DNA from: Cryobacterium sp. CG_9.6
GTDB taxonomy: Bacteria > Actinomycetota > Actinomycetes > Actinomycetales > Microbacteriaceae
Reading direction: 5' to 3'
Assembly (NCBI RefSeq): GCF_029893365.1
Contig: NZ_JARXUZ010000001.1
Span: 682,001-746,000 of the forward strand
DNA length: 64,000 nt
This document shows positions 7,817 to 16,534 of the stretch, one piece after another (within the stretch, counting starts at the first letter, position 1; every line of letters begins with the position of its first letter). A program made the translations under genes and the position numbers. The notes below the pieces were generated by a model, which was not told the origin of the DNA, ran no database searches, and saw nothing but the letters and a program-made list of their open reading frames with translations.

Positions 7817-8875
7817 CCGAGGGGCGTGCGGCGGCAGGTTCGTCACGGCTTTGCGGGCCGCTCGCACCCGGCGCGTGGCGCCCAGGCGCGCCCACCACGG
7901 ATGCCGGGCCCAGGCCTCGCGGGCGAGGACAAGTTCGCGCTCTGCGTTGTCACGCTGTTTCTGTTCCTCTGCCGCGGACCTGATGGCGGCTTTCTGGTCG
8001 GCGCTGAGGGACTGGGGCGGGATTCCGGCATCTATCATGCCCACCGCAATCCAGGAGGCGGCGAGGAGTATGACGGTACTCACGAGGTTGAACCAGATGA
8101 GCAGTCCGATGATCACGGCAAATGTAGCCAGTAGCGGGTTCTTGGTCGCTCCGCCGAGAAGCGCCCCGCCGAGGATTTTGATCACGCCGAGCGCGACGCC
8201 GCCGAGGATCGAGCCGATCACGAGGCGCCGCGGCGGGATGCGCACATGGGAGAGCACCCGGAACAGGCCGGCCAGGGTGAGGCTGTCGATCGCGAGAACG
8301 AGCAGAATTCCACTGACGCGGGCGCTGGCCTGATACCAGATCGACTCCTGACTGATGCCGAACAGACCGAACACGCTGTCGAGGGCGCTTGTGCTGGCGA
8401 GGGATACCACGGCCGACAGCACGAGCGCGAGGCCAAAGGCGAGCCCGAGCCCGAGCTCGCGCAGCTTGAGCAGGAGGAAAAAAGTGGTTTGCGGAGGCAT
8501 TCCAAAGATGCGGCGCACAGCACGGGACGTGGTGGATAGCCAGCCGAGGGCAGTGAGGAGCAACCCGGCGAGGGCGATAGCACCCGTCCATTTCAGGGTG
8601 CCGGAGGGGGACAGTGAATCCGGGTTGATCACCCCGTCCGTCCCGATCAGCCCCGGTACGGACTGATTGATCGTGGCGTACAACTGCGCCGTGAGCTCGG
8701 GGGTGTTCGTGAGAAACAGCCCAGCAAGGGAGAACCCGACCCAGACCGCCGCAAATACGGCGAAAATTGCCTGGTAGGTCATGCCGCCGGCCATGATCGG
8801 GCCGCTTCGGTCGGTGAAGTGTGTAAACACCCGAACGGGCCGCAGGGCAGTGACTCTGGTGATGAGCGGTTTCAC
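7814..8875 (-). CDS. YihY/BrkB-family inner membrane protein
   Basis: A 353-residue multi-pass membrane protein. It has about six hydrophobic segments between residues 30 and 300, the family pattern of a conserved N-terminal stretch (MAGGMTYQAIFA) and a long charged cytoplasmic tail rich in Arg, Ala and Glu after residue 290. The family was once called ribonuclease BN in error; its molecular function is not settled, although transporter roles have been proposed. It precedes xth by nine bases and is probably co-transcribed with it. Start chosen at the first ATG, where the hydrophobic domain begins soon after. Confidence 0.85.
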   Translation of the reverse strand: MKPLITRVTALRPVRVFTHFTDRSGPIMAGGMTYQAIFAVFAAVWVGFSLAGLFLTNTPELTAQLYATINQSVPGLIGTDGVINPDSLSPSGTLKWTGAIALAGLLLTALGWLSTTSRAVRRIFGMPPQTTFFLLLKLRELGLGLAFGLALVLSAVVSLASTSALDSVFGLFGISQESIWYQASARVSGILLVLAIDSLTLAGLFRVLSHVRIPPRRLVIGSILGGVALGVIKILGGALLGGATKNPLLATFAVIIGLLIWFNLVSTVILLAASWIAVGMIDAGIPPQSLSADQKAAIRSAAEEQKQRDNAERELVLAREAWARHPWWARLGATRRVRAARKAVTNLPPHAPR

Positions 8876-8992
8876 CCGCCCAGCATATCCAGATCATCCG
8901 CCGTCTGCGACGCACACGGCGTGGTCCCCACTCGGGGCCAACTCGTCGTCCAGTCTTGCGAGCGCAGCGCTGGTCTGTCACGCTTCAGTATC

Positions 8993-9014
8993 GGCGGGCC
9001 GGAGCGGGCCCGCC
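8993..9014 (-). terminator. GC-rich hairpin downstream of sdhB
   Basis: GGCGGGCC (8993-9000) pairs perfectly with GGCCCGCC (9007-9014) around a 6-nt loop. It may back up the larger hairpin nearby in ending sdhCDAB transcription. Confidence 0.4.
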
Positions 9015-9022
9015 CGACTCTC

Positions 9023-9064
9023 AGGAGCCGATGATGCTGACCCGAATCGGCCTCATCGGCTCCT
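9023..9064. terminator. 12-bp perfect inverted repeat after sdhB
   Basis: AGGAGCCGATGA (9023-9034) and TCATCGGCTCCT (9053-9064) pair perfectly with an 18-nt loop. It lies in the 291-base gap between sdhB (ends 9167, minus strand) and the YihY gene start at 8875. It is best read as the sdh operon terminator; no U-tract follows. Nothing else recognisable was found in the gap. Confidence 0.5.
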
Positions 9065-9166
9065 CTGGCTCGGGGCTCAGGTCGCGCCGCCGACGCCGTG
9101 CTGGGGCCCAGATACACCACAGGCCGCCCCGCACGAGTGTGCGGAACGGCCAGAGGGCGTTACGTG

Positions 9167-9925
9167 CTAAACCGAACCGCGCAGAATTGCCTGCTTGACC
9201 TCAGCGATGGCCTGAGTCACCTGAATGCCACGGGGGCATGCTTCGGTGCAGTTGAAGGTCGTGCGGCAACGCCACACGCCCTCCTGGTCGTTGAGGATAT
9301 CGAGGCGCACAGCGGCGTTGTCGTCGCGCGAGTCGAAGATGAAGCGGTGGGCGTTCACGATGGCGGCGGGGCCGAAGTACTGACCATCCGTCCAGAACAC
9401 CGGGCAGCTCGACGTGCATGCCGCGCAGAGAATACATTTTGTCGTGTCGTCAAAGCGCGCACGCTGAGCGACGGTCTGAATGCGTTCCTTGCCATCCTTG
9501 GGCGCACTCAGCGACACGAGGAAGGGCTGCACCGCCTTGAACGAGTCGAAGAACGGCTCCATGTCCACGATGAGGTCCTTCTCGAGCGGAAGGCCCTTGA
9601 TGGCCTCGATGTACACCGGCTTGGTGATGTCGAGGTCCTTGATCAGGGTCTTGCAGGCGAGCCGGTTGCGACCGTTGATGCGCATAGCATCGGAGCCGCA
9701 AATACCGTGGGCACAGCTGCGGCGGAAGCTCAGTGAACCGTCCAGCTCCCATTTGATCTTGTGTAGTCCGTCGAGCACCCGGTCGGACGGGTACATCTCA
9801 ACGTCGAAGTCTTCCCAGTGCGGCTCTTCATCGACCTCGGGGTTGAACCGACGAATGTTGAAGGTCACGGTGAAGGACTGCATCGCCTCGGGGACGGTAG
9901 GCCTGTCCAGGGTTGACATGCTCAT
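9167..9925 (-). CDS. sdhB: Succinate dehydrogenase iron-sulfur subunit
   Basis: A 252-residue subunit carrying the three Fe-S clusters that pass electrons from the SdhA flavin to quinone. The 2Fe-2S ligands are in SCAHGICGSD (near residue 70) with a later Cys in RLACKT; the 4Fe-4S and 3Fe-4S ligands are in CILCAACTSSCP and CRTTFNCTEACPRGI in the C-terminal half. It is the last gene of sdhCDAB. Its ATG overlaps the sdhA stop by one base (TAATG), so translation is coupled. Confidence 0.96.
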   Translation of the reverse strand: MSMSTLDRPTVPEAMQSFTVTFNIRRFNPEVDEEPHWEDFDVEMYPSDRVLDGLHKIKWELDGSLSFRRSCAHGICGSDAMRINGRNRLACKTLIKDLDITKPVYIEAIKGLPLEKDLIVDMEPFFDSFKAVQPFLVSLSAPKDGKERIQTVAQRARFDDTTKCILCAACTSSCPVFWTDGQYFGPAAIVNAHRFIFDSRDDNAAVRLDILNDQEGVWRCRTTFNCTEACPRGIQVTQAIAEVKQAILRGSV

Positions 9926-11742
9926 TAGTACTTCCTCTCCATCGGCTGGTAACGGGTGATAACAACAGGTTTCCAGCCAAGTGCAATGTGGTCACCGGCA
10001 TCCGCTGACTGCGGGTCGCCTGTGAGGTACGCCATGGTGTGCTTCAGGTAGTTGACATCGTCACGGGTGGGGAAGTCGTCGCGCTGGTGTCCGCCACGGC
10101 TTTCCTTGCGGTTACGAGCCGAGTACACGACAACCTCGGCGAGGTCCAGCAGGAAGCCCAGTTCTACGGCTTCGAGCAGGTCGGTGTTGAAGCGACGACC
10201 CTTGTCCTGCACGCCAATGTTCTTGTAACGCTCGCGCAGCATGTGGATGGTCTCGGTGACCTCGGTGAGGGACTCCTCGGTACGGAACACCTGAGCCTTC
10301 TTGTCCATCTCCTCCTGCAGAATCTTGCGCAGAACGGAGATGCGCTCGGTGCCGGTTGACGAGCGGATGCCCTCCACCATGTCGCGCACATACTTGGCCG
10401 GGTCGGCGGGCAGCGGCGTGAACTCCGCGGTCTTCACGTACTCGACGGCGTTGTTTCCGGCGCGCTTGCCGAATACGTTGATGTCGAGCAGAGAGTTGGT
10501 ACCGAGACGGTTGGACCCGTGTACCGACACGCAGGCGCACTCGCCAGCGGCGTAGAGCCCGGGAACGACGGTTTCGCCGTTGCGCCAGACTTCGGCCTTC
10601 ACGTTGGTGGGGATGCCACCCATGGCGTAGTGGGCGGTGGGCATGACGGGCACCGGGTCGGTGACCGGGTCGACGCCGAGGTACGTGCGGGCAAACTCGG
10701 TGATGTCGGGGAGCTTGGTTTCGAGCAGCTCCTTACCGAGGTGCGTGCAGTCGAGGTAGAGATAGTCCTTCTCCGGACCGGCACCGCGACCCTCCGCAAC
10801 CTCCTTGAGCATGCAGCGCGAGATGATGTCACGCGGAGCGAGGTCCTTGATGGTGGGGGCGTAGCGTTCCATGAAACGCTCTCCCGAGGCGTTACGAAGG
10901 ATTGCTCCCTCACCACGTGCTCCCTCGGTGAGCAGGATGCCGAGGCCGGCCAGGCCGGTCGGGTGGAACTGGAAGAACTCCATGTCTTCGAGGGGCAGGC
11001 CCTTGCGCCAGACAATGCCGACGCCGTCACCGGTGAGGGTGTGAGCGTTGGAGGTGGTTTTGTAAATCTTGCCGAATCCACCGGTGGCGAAGATGAATGC
11101 CTTGCCCTGGAACACGTGCAGCTCGCCGCTGGACAGGTCCATGGCTACAACAGCAGAGGGCTGTTCGACGCCATCGACCTCGGTCATGACCAGGTCGAGC
11201 ACGTAGTACTCGTTGAAGAAGTTGATGCCACGCTTGACGCAGTTCTGATACAGCGTCTGCAGAATCATGTGACCGGTGCGGTCGGCGGCGTAGCAGGCGC
11301 GGCGCACGGGGCTCTTGCCGTGGTCGCGAGTATGGCCACCGAAGCGACGCTGGTCAATCTTGCCTTCGGGGGTGCGGTTGAAGGGGAGACCCATGTTTTC
11401 GAGGTCCATCACCGCGTCAATGGCTTCCTTAGCCAGAATCTCGGCGGCGTCCTGATCTACCAGGTAGTCGCCACCCTTGATCGTGTCAAAGGTGTGCCAC
11501 TCCCAGTTGTCTTCCTCCACGTTGGCGAGGGCAGCAGCCATACCGCCCTGCGCCGCTCCGGTGTGGGAGCGAGTGGGGTAGAGCTTGGAGATGACGGCGG
11601 TGTTGGCGTGGGGGCCGGCCTCGATGGCGGCACGCATGCCGGCACCACCTGCTCCCACGATGACGATATCGAACTGGTGGTAGTGAACGCCATCAACGAC
11701 GGTGGACACTGTGGGCGCGGAGGAAGATGCGGGCGATGTCAT
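9925..11742 (-). CDS. sdhA: Succinate dehydrogenase flavoprotein subunit
   Basis: A 605-residue catalytic subunit that oxidises succinate to fumarate in the TCA cycle. The FAD dinucleotide fold is [15 protein letters not shown] near residue 30; the covalent flavin His lies in SHTGAAQGG near residue 61; the active-site region HPTGLAGLG and the [11 protein letters not shown] segment are intact. It sits at the cytoplasmic face bound to SdhB and anchored by SdhC and SdhD. It follows sdhD by 17 bases. Full length for the family. Confidence 0.97.
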   Translation of the reverse strand: MTSPASSSAPTVSTVVDGVHYHQFDIVIVGAGGAGMRAAIEAGPHANTAVISKLYPTRSHTGAAQGGMAAALANVEEDNWEWHTFDTIKGGDYLVDQDAAEILAKEAIDAVMDLENMGLPFNRTPEGKIDQRRFGGHTRDHGKSPVRRACYAADRTGHMILQTLYQNCVKRGINFFNEYYVLDLVMTEVDGVEQPSAVVAMDLSSGELHVFQGKAFIFATGGFGKIYKTTSNAHTLTGDGVGIVWRKGLPLEDMEFFQFHPTGLAGLGILLTEGARGEGAILRNASGERFMERYAPTIKDLAPRDIISRCMLKEVAEGRGAGPEKDYLYLDCTHLGKELLETKLPDITEFARTYLGVDPVTDPVPVMPTAHYAMGGIPTNVKAEVWRNGETVVPGLYAAGECACVSVHGSNRLGTNSLLDINVFGKRAGNNAVEYVKTAEFTPLPADPAKYVRDMVEGIRSSTGTERISVLRKILQEEMDKKAQVFRTEESLTEVTETIHMLRERYKNIGVQDKGRRFNTDLLEAVELGFLLDLAEVVVYSARNRKESRGGHQRDDFPTRDDVNYLKHTMAYLTGDPQSADAGDHIALGWKPVVITRYQPMERKY

Positions 11743-11759
11743 TTTTTAGGTTGCAGCTC

Positions 11760-12212
11760 CTAGAGGGCCGAGCAGAAAGAAGGCAGGAGGTCGGCAGGCG
11801 AGCCGGCCGGGCAGGGATCGAACGTGAAGACCACGAGCGTGCCTAGCACGATCAGGATGACCACGGCGGCGAGGATGGCGTACTTGAGAATTCCGCGGCT
11901 GACGTTGCTCGTCGCGTAGTCATTGACCAGCGTGCGCATACCGTTACCACCGTGGATGAGGGCCAGCCACAGCATGGTGACGTCCCAGACCTGCCAGAAC
12001 GGGTTTGCCAGCTTGCCGGCAACGAACGCGAAGTTCAGGGCATTGACGCCCTCGCCAATCATCAGGTTGACAAAAAGGTGGCCAAAAATCAGCACGACCA
12101 AGAGCACGCCGGAGACGCGCATGTAGATCCAACCCCATTTTTCGAGGTTTACGCCACTCTTTTTTGTGCTGCGCGTGTACGGGCTTCGGGGGGCATCGAT
12201 GGTAGTAGTCAT
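11760..12212 (-). CDS. sdhD: Succinate dehydrogenase hydrophobic membrane anchor subunit
   Basis: A 150-residue protein with three transmembrane segments. The family pattern YMRVSGVLLVVLIFGHLF gives a candidate haem ligand His near residue 45, and HGGNGMRTLVNDY matches the second conserved loop. Together with SdhC it forms the cytochrome b556 anchor and quinone site. A clear AGGGGA ribosome site precedes the ATG. It starts 11 bases after sdhC. The C-terminus (last ~20 residues, Cys- and Pro-containing) is not conserved in the family as I know it. Confidence 0.9.
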   Translation of the reverse strand: MTTTIDAPRSPYTRSTKKSGVNLEKWGWIYMRVSGVLLVVLIFGHLFVNLMIGEGVNALNFAFVAGKLANPFWQVWDVTMLWLALIHGGNGMRTLVNDYATSNVSRGILKYAILAAVVILIVLGTLVVFTFDPCPAGSPADLLPSFCSAL

Positions 12213-12223
12213 AGTCGTTTCCC

Positions 12224-12643
12224 CTAGTGTTCGCTGAACACGTTGATGAGGTGACGCGGAGCGAAACCGAGCATCGTGATCACCCAGAGGCCGATCACCA
12301 CGTAGAACATGACCTTCTGGTACTTGGCGTTCCAGAAGTCGATGAGGATGATGCGCAGACCATTGAAGGCGTGGAATACGATGGCGCCCACGAGGGCTAT
12401 CTCACCGAGCCCCATGATGGGCGTCTGATACTGCGAAATCACCGCGTTGTAGGCTTCCGGGCTTAACCGGATCAATGCCGTGTCGAGAATGTGGACCAGC
12501 AAGAAGAAGAAGATCGCCACACCGGTAACGCGGTGTAAGACCCATGACCACATTCCTGCGTTGCCCCGGTACAAAGTGCCTGCCGGGCGACGTGATGTCG
12601 TCTTCTGCTGAGATGTCAGGGTTCCTGCCGACGGATTTGGCAT
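12224..12643 (-). CDS. sdhC: Succinate dehydrogenase cytochrome b556 subunit
   Basis: A 139-residue three-helix anchor protein that binds haem b. The signature W-S-W-x-x-HRVTG (near residue 37) and a later HAFNGLR loop are present; the HILD His near residue 52 is a further candidate ligand. An in-frame TTG two codons upstream is possible, but the ATG at 12643 is preceded by AGGGAGGG at good spacing and is preferred. First gene of sdhCDAB; the promoter and a leader hairpin lie upstream. Confidence 0.92.
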   Translation of the reverse strand: MPNPSAGTLTSQQKTTSRRPAGTLYRGNAGMWSWVLHRVTGVAIFFFLLVHILDTALIRLSPEAYNAVISQYQTPIMGLGEIALVGAIVFHAFNGLRIILIDFWNAKYQKVMFYVVIGLWVITMLGFAPRHLINVFSEH

Positions 12644-12676
12644 GAACAACCCTCCCTGGCTGAATAGTGATGTGCC

Positions 12677-12720
12677 TCAAGCGAGACCGTTCGCGCTTGA
12701 TGACCTTGAACATCATTCTA
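12677..12720 (-). promoter_or_regulatory. sdhCDAB promoter -10 box and leader hairpin
   Basis: On the minus strand TAGAAT at 12715-12720 is a good -10 box with a weak TTTTGG-like -35. Transcription would start near 12708 and give a leader of about 65 bases. That leader contains a 7-bp inverted repeat TCAAGCG/CGCTTGA (12677-12683 and 12694-12700), a possible control structure. Confidence 0.5.
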
Positions 12721-12755
12721 GCCACGTGTGAACGGCCCCAAAACCCGCCGCAGGA

Positions 12756-13910
12756 TCAGCGCTGTAAGGAGAGAGGTATGCAGGTCAGCGCGCGAACGGC
12801 CGCGCGTTCGTCAAGGACCCCCTCGTAGTGACCGAGAAGCTCGTCACAGACTGTTGTCCAGGACCGCCCGAGAACCGTTCGTCGTCCGGCCTCGCCCATT
12901 CGGTTGCGCAGCGCCGGGTCCCGCACCAACCGCTGCACCTGCCGGCGCAGGTCGCGCTCATCGTCGGCAATAAAGAGGTACCCGTTCTCGCCATGAGTAA
13001 CAAGATCGAGGGGTCCGCCGGCGTCGGGCGCAATGACGGGGATTCCGGCTGCATTCGCCTCCTGCAAGGTCTGCCCGAAGGTCTCTTCCGTTCCGGCGTG
13101 CACAAATATGTCAAAGCTGGCATAGGCCTGGGCGAGCTCGGCTCCGTGCAGTCGGCCGAGCCACGTGACCGGCATTCCGGCGAGTGCACGGGCGATCTGT
13201 GGCTCCGACGGGCCGTCCCCCACGAGAGCCACACTGATGCCCCCCAATCCTCGTAGAGCACGCAAGCGCTCCACTTGCTTTTCGGGTGCCATGCGTCCCA
13301 CGTACCCCACAATGACCTCATTATTGGGGGCAATTCTTTTCCGGAGATCGGTGACCGCGGCCGAGTTCTTGAGATTGGGGTGAAAGCCCACCAGATCCAC
13401 CCCGCGTCGCCAAAGGGCGAGGTGTGGAACGTGCAGACGGCTCAGGTCGGTCATCGAGGAGCTGGACGGAACCAGGGTGCGGGCGGCTCCCTCGTGCACC
13501 CACTTCACGTAGCGCCAGGCGAGAGCAGTGGCCTGCCCGAGCCGATTACGTGCGGCGTAACCGGCGACATCTGTTTGAAAAATGGCGACAGCGGGAATGT
13601 CCAGCCGGTTTGCGGCCGCAATACCCTGAGCACCCAGAAGGAAGGGACTCGCCGCGTGCACCACATCGGGACGAAAGTGAGCCAGCAAGCGTTGCACCTG
13701 CGGGCTCGGAAGCCCCACCGGGAACTGCCGGTAGGCGATGGCGGGCACGGTGTAGACCGGAAACCCCGCGTACTCCGACGGCGCACCGGCTGGGGCAATA
13801 AGGATTGCGTCGTGACCGGTGCGTGCCAGGTGTGCCAAGACCTTGCAGACGCTGGTCGTGACTCCGCTGATGGTGGGAAGGAAACTTTCAGTGATGAGGG
13901 CTACCCGCAT
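12756..13910 (-). CDS. GT4-family glycosyltransferase, mannosyltransferase-like
   Basis: A 384-residue GT-B fold enzyme. The N-terminal domain begins ITESFLPTISGVTTSV, typical of actinobacterial MgtA/PimB-like alpha-mannosyltransferases; the C-terminal domain has GRMAPEKQVERL and the GT4 E-x7-E motif in EETFGQTLQEA followed by GIPVIAP. It probably moves mannose from GDP-mannose onto a lipid or glycan acceptor at the inner face of the membrane. The divergent neighbour manC makes GDP-mannose, which supports the donor assignment. It is upstream of sdhC on the same strand but separated by a promoter region. Confidence 0.82.
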   Translation of the reverse strand: MRVALITESFLPTISGVTTSVCKVLAHLARTGHDAILIAPAGAPSEYAGFPVYTVPAIAYRQFPVGLPSPQVQRLLAHFRPDVVHAASPFLLGAQGIAAANRLDIPAVAIFQTDVAGYAARNRLGQATALAWRYVKWVHEGAARTLVPSSSSMTDLSRLHVPHLALWRRGVDLVGFHPNLKNSAAVTDLRKRIAPNNEVIVGYVGRMAPEKQVERLRALRGLGGISVALVGDGPSEPQIARALAGMPVTWLGRLHGAELAQAYASFDIFVHAGTEETFGQTLQEANAAGIPVIAPDAGGPLDLVTHGENGYLFIADDERDLRRQVQRLVRDPALRNRMGEAGRRTVLGRSWTTVCDELLGHYEGVLDERAAVRALTCIPLSLQR

Positions 13911-13998
13911 GTTTCGACGCTAAAGCCTGGGGGTCGACCTCGCGTGGATGCGAGGTGAATGCCGGGTGAACGGGTGCCGACGCGCACGGGCCGGGCGG

Positions 13999-14010
13999 TA
14001 GTCTGGCCCC
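13999..14010 (+). promoter_or_regulatory. Probable leaderless promoter of manC
   Basis: TAGTCT at 13999-14004, then six bases, then the manC ATG at 14011. No ribosome site fits in the gap, so the mRNA probably begins at or next to the start codon. Confidence 0.5.
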
Positions 14011-15132
14011 ATGCCTCAGCTCCCGGATGCCCTCGACCGTTTCTACAGCGTGATTCCGGCCGGTGGGATCGGGTCGCGTCTCTGGCCGCTGTCACGGGCC
14101 GACGCGCCTAAATTTCTGCACGACCTCACCGGGTCCGGTCAGACGCTCCTGCGGGATACCTGGGATCGGTTGGCTCCTCTCGCCGGAAACCAGCGCATCA
14201 TGGTGGTCACTGGGCGCGCGCATCGTGCTGCCGTGGAACGGCAGCTGCCCGAACTGCGCGACCCGAACGTTGTGCTCGAGAGTGAGCCACGCGACTCCAC
14301 GGCGGCTATCGGCCTCGCCGCTGCGATTCTGGAGCACCGCGAACCGGGTGTGATCATCGGCTCGTTCCCCGCCGACCACGTCATTACCGGAGAATCGCTC
14401 TTTCGCTCCGCGGTCACGGAAGCGGTGGCTGCAGCCGATGCCGGCTACATCGTCACCATCGGGATTCGTCCCACCGAGCCATCCATCGGGTTTGGCTATA
14501 TCAAGAGCGATGGCGCTCTGGAGATCCCGGGAGCTGAGAACGCACTGTCGGTGGACTCCTTCGTGGAGAAGCCTGATCCCGAGGTGGCCGAGCGCTACCT
14601 TGCCGAGGGCACTTATTTATGGAACGCGGGTATGTTCATCGCTCGCGCCGACCGCCTGCTTGAAGAAATCGGGGCGAGCGAACCCGCGCTGCTCGCTGGG
14701 CTGCGCGAGCTCGCCGAGGCCTGGGATACTCCGCAGCGCGGTGCGGTCGTTGATCGTGTCTGGCCAAGCCTGAAAAAGATCGCGATTGACTACTCCGTTG
14801 CCGAGCCGGCGGCGGCAGCAGGCAAGCTCGTCGTGATTCCCGGACAGTTCGGATGGGATGACGTGGGCGATTTCGCATCCATTGCCAAACTGCATTCCGG
14901 AGGGCGCAAAGCGAACCTGGCGATTCTCGGCGAGGGAGCCCGTGTGCTCGCCGATTCGAGTAGTGGAATCGTGGTCAGTCACACCGGTCGCATGATCGCT
15001 CTCATCGGTGTGGAAGACATCGTGGTGATCGATACCCCCGACGCCCTGCTCGTGACCACGAGCGCAAATGCCCAGAAGGTGAAGGCTGTCGTCGACGCGC
15101 TCAAGCTCTCTGGGAGCAGCGATGTGCTCTAG
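14011..15132 (+). CDS. manC: Mannose-1-phosphate guanylyltransferase
   Basis: A 373-residue nucleotidyltransferase that makes GDP-mannose from mannose 1-phosphate and GTP. The N-terminal signature is PAGGIGSRLWPLSRADAPK (residues 17-35 or so), with FVEKPD near 189 and WNAGMFI near 209. It lacks the C-terminal isomerase domain of bifunctional ManC-type proteins, which fits the actinobacterial short form. Divergent from the GT4 gene with a 100-base gap; the pair supplies and uses mannose for glycolipids or glycans. Confidence 0.92.
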   Translation: MPQLPDALDRFYSVIPAGGIGSRLWPLSRADAPKFLHDLTGSGQTLLRDTWDRLAPLAGNQRIMVVTGRAHRAAVERQLPELRDPNVVLESEPRDSTAAIGLAAAILEHREPGVIIGSFPADHVITGESLFRSAVTEAVAAADAGYIVTIGIRPTEPSIGFGYIKSDGALEIPGAENALSVDSFVEKPDPEVAERYLAEGTYLWNAGMFIARADRLLEEIGASEPALLAGLRELAEAWDTPQRGAVVDRVWPSLKKIAIDYSVAEPAAAAGKLVVIPGQFGWDDVGDFASIAKLHSGGRKANLAILGEGARVLADSSSGIVVSHTGRMIALIGVEDIVVIDTPDALLVTTSANAQKVKAVVDALKLSGSSDVL

Positions 15133-15147
15133 AACGGTCGTTGCGGT

Positions 15148-15226
15148 GCTCAGATGAGCAAAAAGACACCCTGAACGTCGCGGATTCATAACCATTCGGT
15201 CTGCGCGCCACTTTGCTCATCTGAGC
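15148..15226. promoter_or_regulatory. Paired operator-like sites before the nucleoside-binding lipoprotein gene
   Basis: GCTCAGATGAGCAAA (15148-15162) and its exact reverse complement (15212-15226) face each other across 49 bases. Each arm is itself a small palindrome, GCTCA-N2-TGAGC. The right copy overlaps a plausible -35 region ahead of a TAACGT -10 at 15241-15246 and the gene start at 15298. Two identical sites 67 bases centre to centre suit a repressor that bridges them. The same structure could also work as the manC 3' end. Confidence 0.55.
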
Positions 15227-15297
15227 GACGAAACATTCTGTAACGTAGGTCTCCACGGCCCGAGCGAACCCCGCAGGGCAGCACCCTGGAGGTCATT

Positions 15298-16401
15298 TTG
15301 ACAATCACGACCCGCAAGGCCGCCCTCGGCGGACTTGCCATGTTCGGCGTTATCGCCCTGCTGGCCGCCTGTGCGCCAGCCCCCACCGAGACCGATTCGG
15401 GCTCAGGCGCTGCGGCGTCAGACTTCGTTCCGTGCATCGTCTCCGACTTCGGTGGATTCAACGATAAGTCCTTCAACCAGTCCAGCTTTGAGGGCATCAC
15501 GGCCGCTTCGGAGGAACTCGGTGTCGAGTTCAACCAGGCCGAGTCCACCACGGCCGACCAGTACTCCGGCAACGTGAGCAGCATGGTTGACCAGGGCTGC
15601 AACTTCATCCTCACCGTGGGCTTCGCACTCGCCAACGCAACACGCGATGCCGCTCAGGCGAACCCCGACGTTCAGTTCGCGATCATTGACTCCGCGCTGT
15701 CCAACGATGACTTCAGCCCGCTGACCCTCGACAACGTCAAGCCGGTGCTGTACGACACGGCCCAGGCTGCCTACCTCGCGGGCTACCTCGCCGCGGGCAC
15801 CACCAAGACCGGCACCGTGGGAACCTACGGCGGACTGCAGTTCCCGTCCGTCACCATCTTCATGGACGGCTTTGCCGATGGCATCGCGTACTACAACGAG
15901 CAGAACGGCACCTCTGTTCAGCTCCTCGGCTGGGACAAGGCCGCGCAGACCGGAACCTTCGCCGGAAGCTTCGACGACATCAGCGCTGGCAAGACCATCA
16001 GCCAGAGCCTGATCGACCAGGGCGCCGACATCATTCTTCCCGTTGCCGGACCGCTCTTCCAGGGCACCGCACAGGCCATCACGGAGTCCGGCAAGGACGT
16101 CTCCATCGTGGGCGTTGACAGCGACCTCTTCGAGACCACCCCCGAGTTCGGCTCGCTCTACCTCACCTCGGTGATGAAGCAGATGGCAGAAGCCACCAAG
16201 CAGATCATCGTCGACGCCGCCGGCGGAACCTTCTCCTCCGAGGCCTACGTGGGCACGCTCGAGAACGAGGGTGTCCTGCTGGCACCGCTGCACGACTTCG
16301 AGTCCAAGGTGGACCCGGCGCTCGTCACCGAGATTGAGGCCCTGCAGGCATCGATCATTGCCGGCGACATTGTTGTGACCTCGGACGCAACCCCGAAGTA
16401 G
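15298..16401 (+). CDS. BMP/PnrA-family nucleoside-binding lipoprotein
   Basis: A 367-residue lipoprotein, the extracellular binding component of the ABC importer encoded next. The signal sequence ends in the lipobox LLAAC with the lipid-modified Cys near residue 24. The mature part has the basic membrane protein signature SDFGGFNDKSFNQSSFEG and VGVDSDLFE near residue 275. The start is TTG, supported by GGAGG five bases upstream. A strong terminator separates it from the ATPase gene, allowing excess binding protein. The family binds purine nucleosides in characterised members; downstream cdd and deoA support nucleosides here. Confidence 0.92.
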   Translation: MTITTRKAALGGLAMFGVIALLAACAPAPTETDSGSGAAASDFVPCIVSDFGGFNDKSFNQSSFEGITAASEELGVEFNQAESTTADQYSGNVSSMVDQGCNFILTVGFALANATRDAAQANPDVQFAIIDSALSNDDFSPLTLDNVKPVLYDTAQAAYLAGYLAAGTTKTGTVGTYGGLQFPSVTIFMDGFADGIAYYNEQNGTSVQLLGWDKAAQTGTFAGSFDDISAGKTISQSLIDQGADIILPVAGPLFQGTAQAITESGKDVSIVGVDSDLFETTPEFGSLYLTSVMKQMAEATKQIIVDAAGGTFSSEAYVGTLENEGVLLAPLHDFESKVDPALVTEIEALQASIIAGDIVVTSDATPK

Positions 16402-16448
16402 CGTCGCCGCATGGCCGCAGCATATGCACGACCGCATTGATGCGAAAC

Positions 16449-16483
16449 CGGGGAGGTCAGCTGAGCTGGCCTCCCCGATTTTT
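16449..16483 (+). terminator. Rho-independent terminator after the lipoprotein gene
   Basis: CGGGGAGGTCAG (16449-16460) pairs with CTGGCCTCCCCG (16466-16477) with one G-T-type mismatch and a 5-nt loop, followed by a T-run (ATTTTTG). It is the clearest U-tailed terminator in the window. Confidence 0.9.
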
Positions 16484-16520
16484 GTTCGCTCCACCTGACC
16501 GGTTCTCGCGGGCCGCTCAA

Positions 16521-16534
16521 TAGAATTGGGAAAT
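16521..16534 (+). promoter_or_regulatory. Probable leaderless promoter of the nucleoside ABC operon
   Basis: TAGAAT at 16521-16526, eight bases before the ATG at 16535. It follows the terminator directly, so the ATPase-permease-salvage operon can be started independently of the lipoprotein gene. Confidence 0.55.

Noticed and set aside
10519..11763. Long 414-codon plus-strand frame
   Set aside because: It is antisense to sdhA and has the Gly/Val/His-rich composition of a shadow frame in high-GC DNA.
12644..12649. TTG start for sdhC two codons upstream
   Set aside because: The AGGGAGGG site is correctly spaced for the ATG at 12643 but too close to the TTG.
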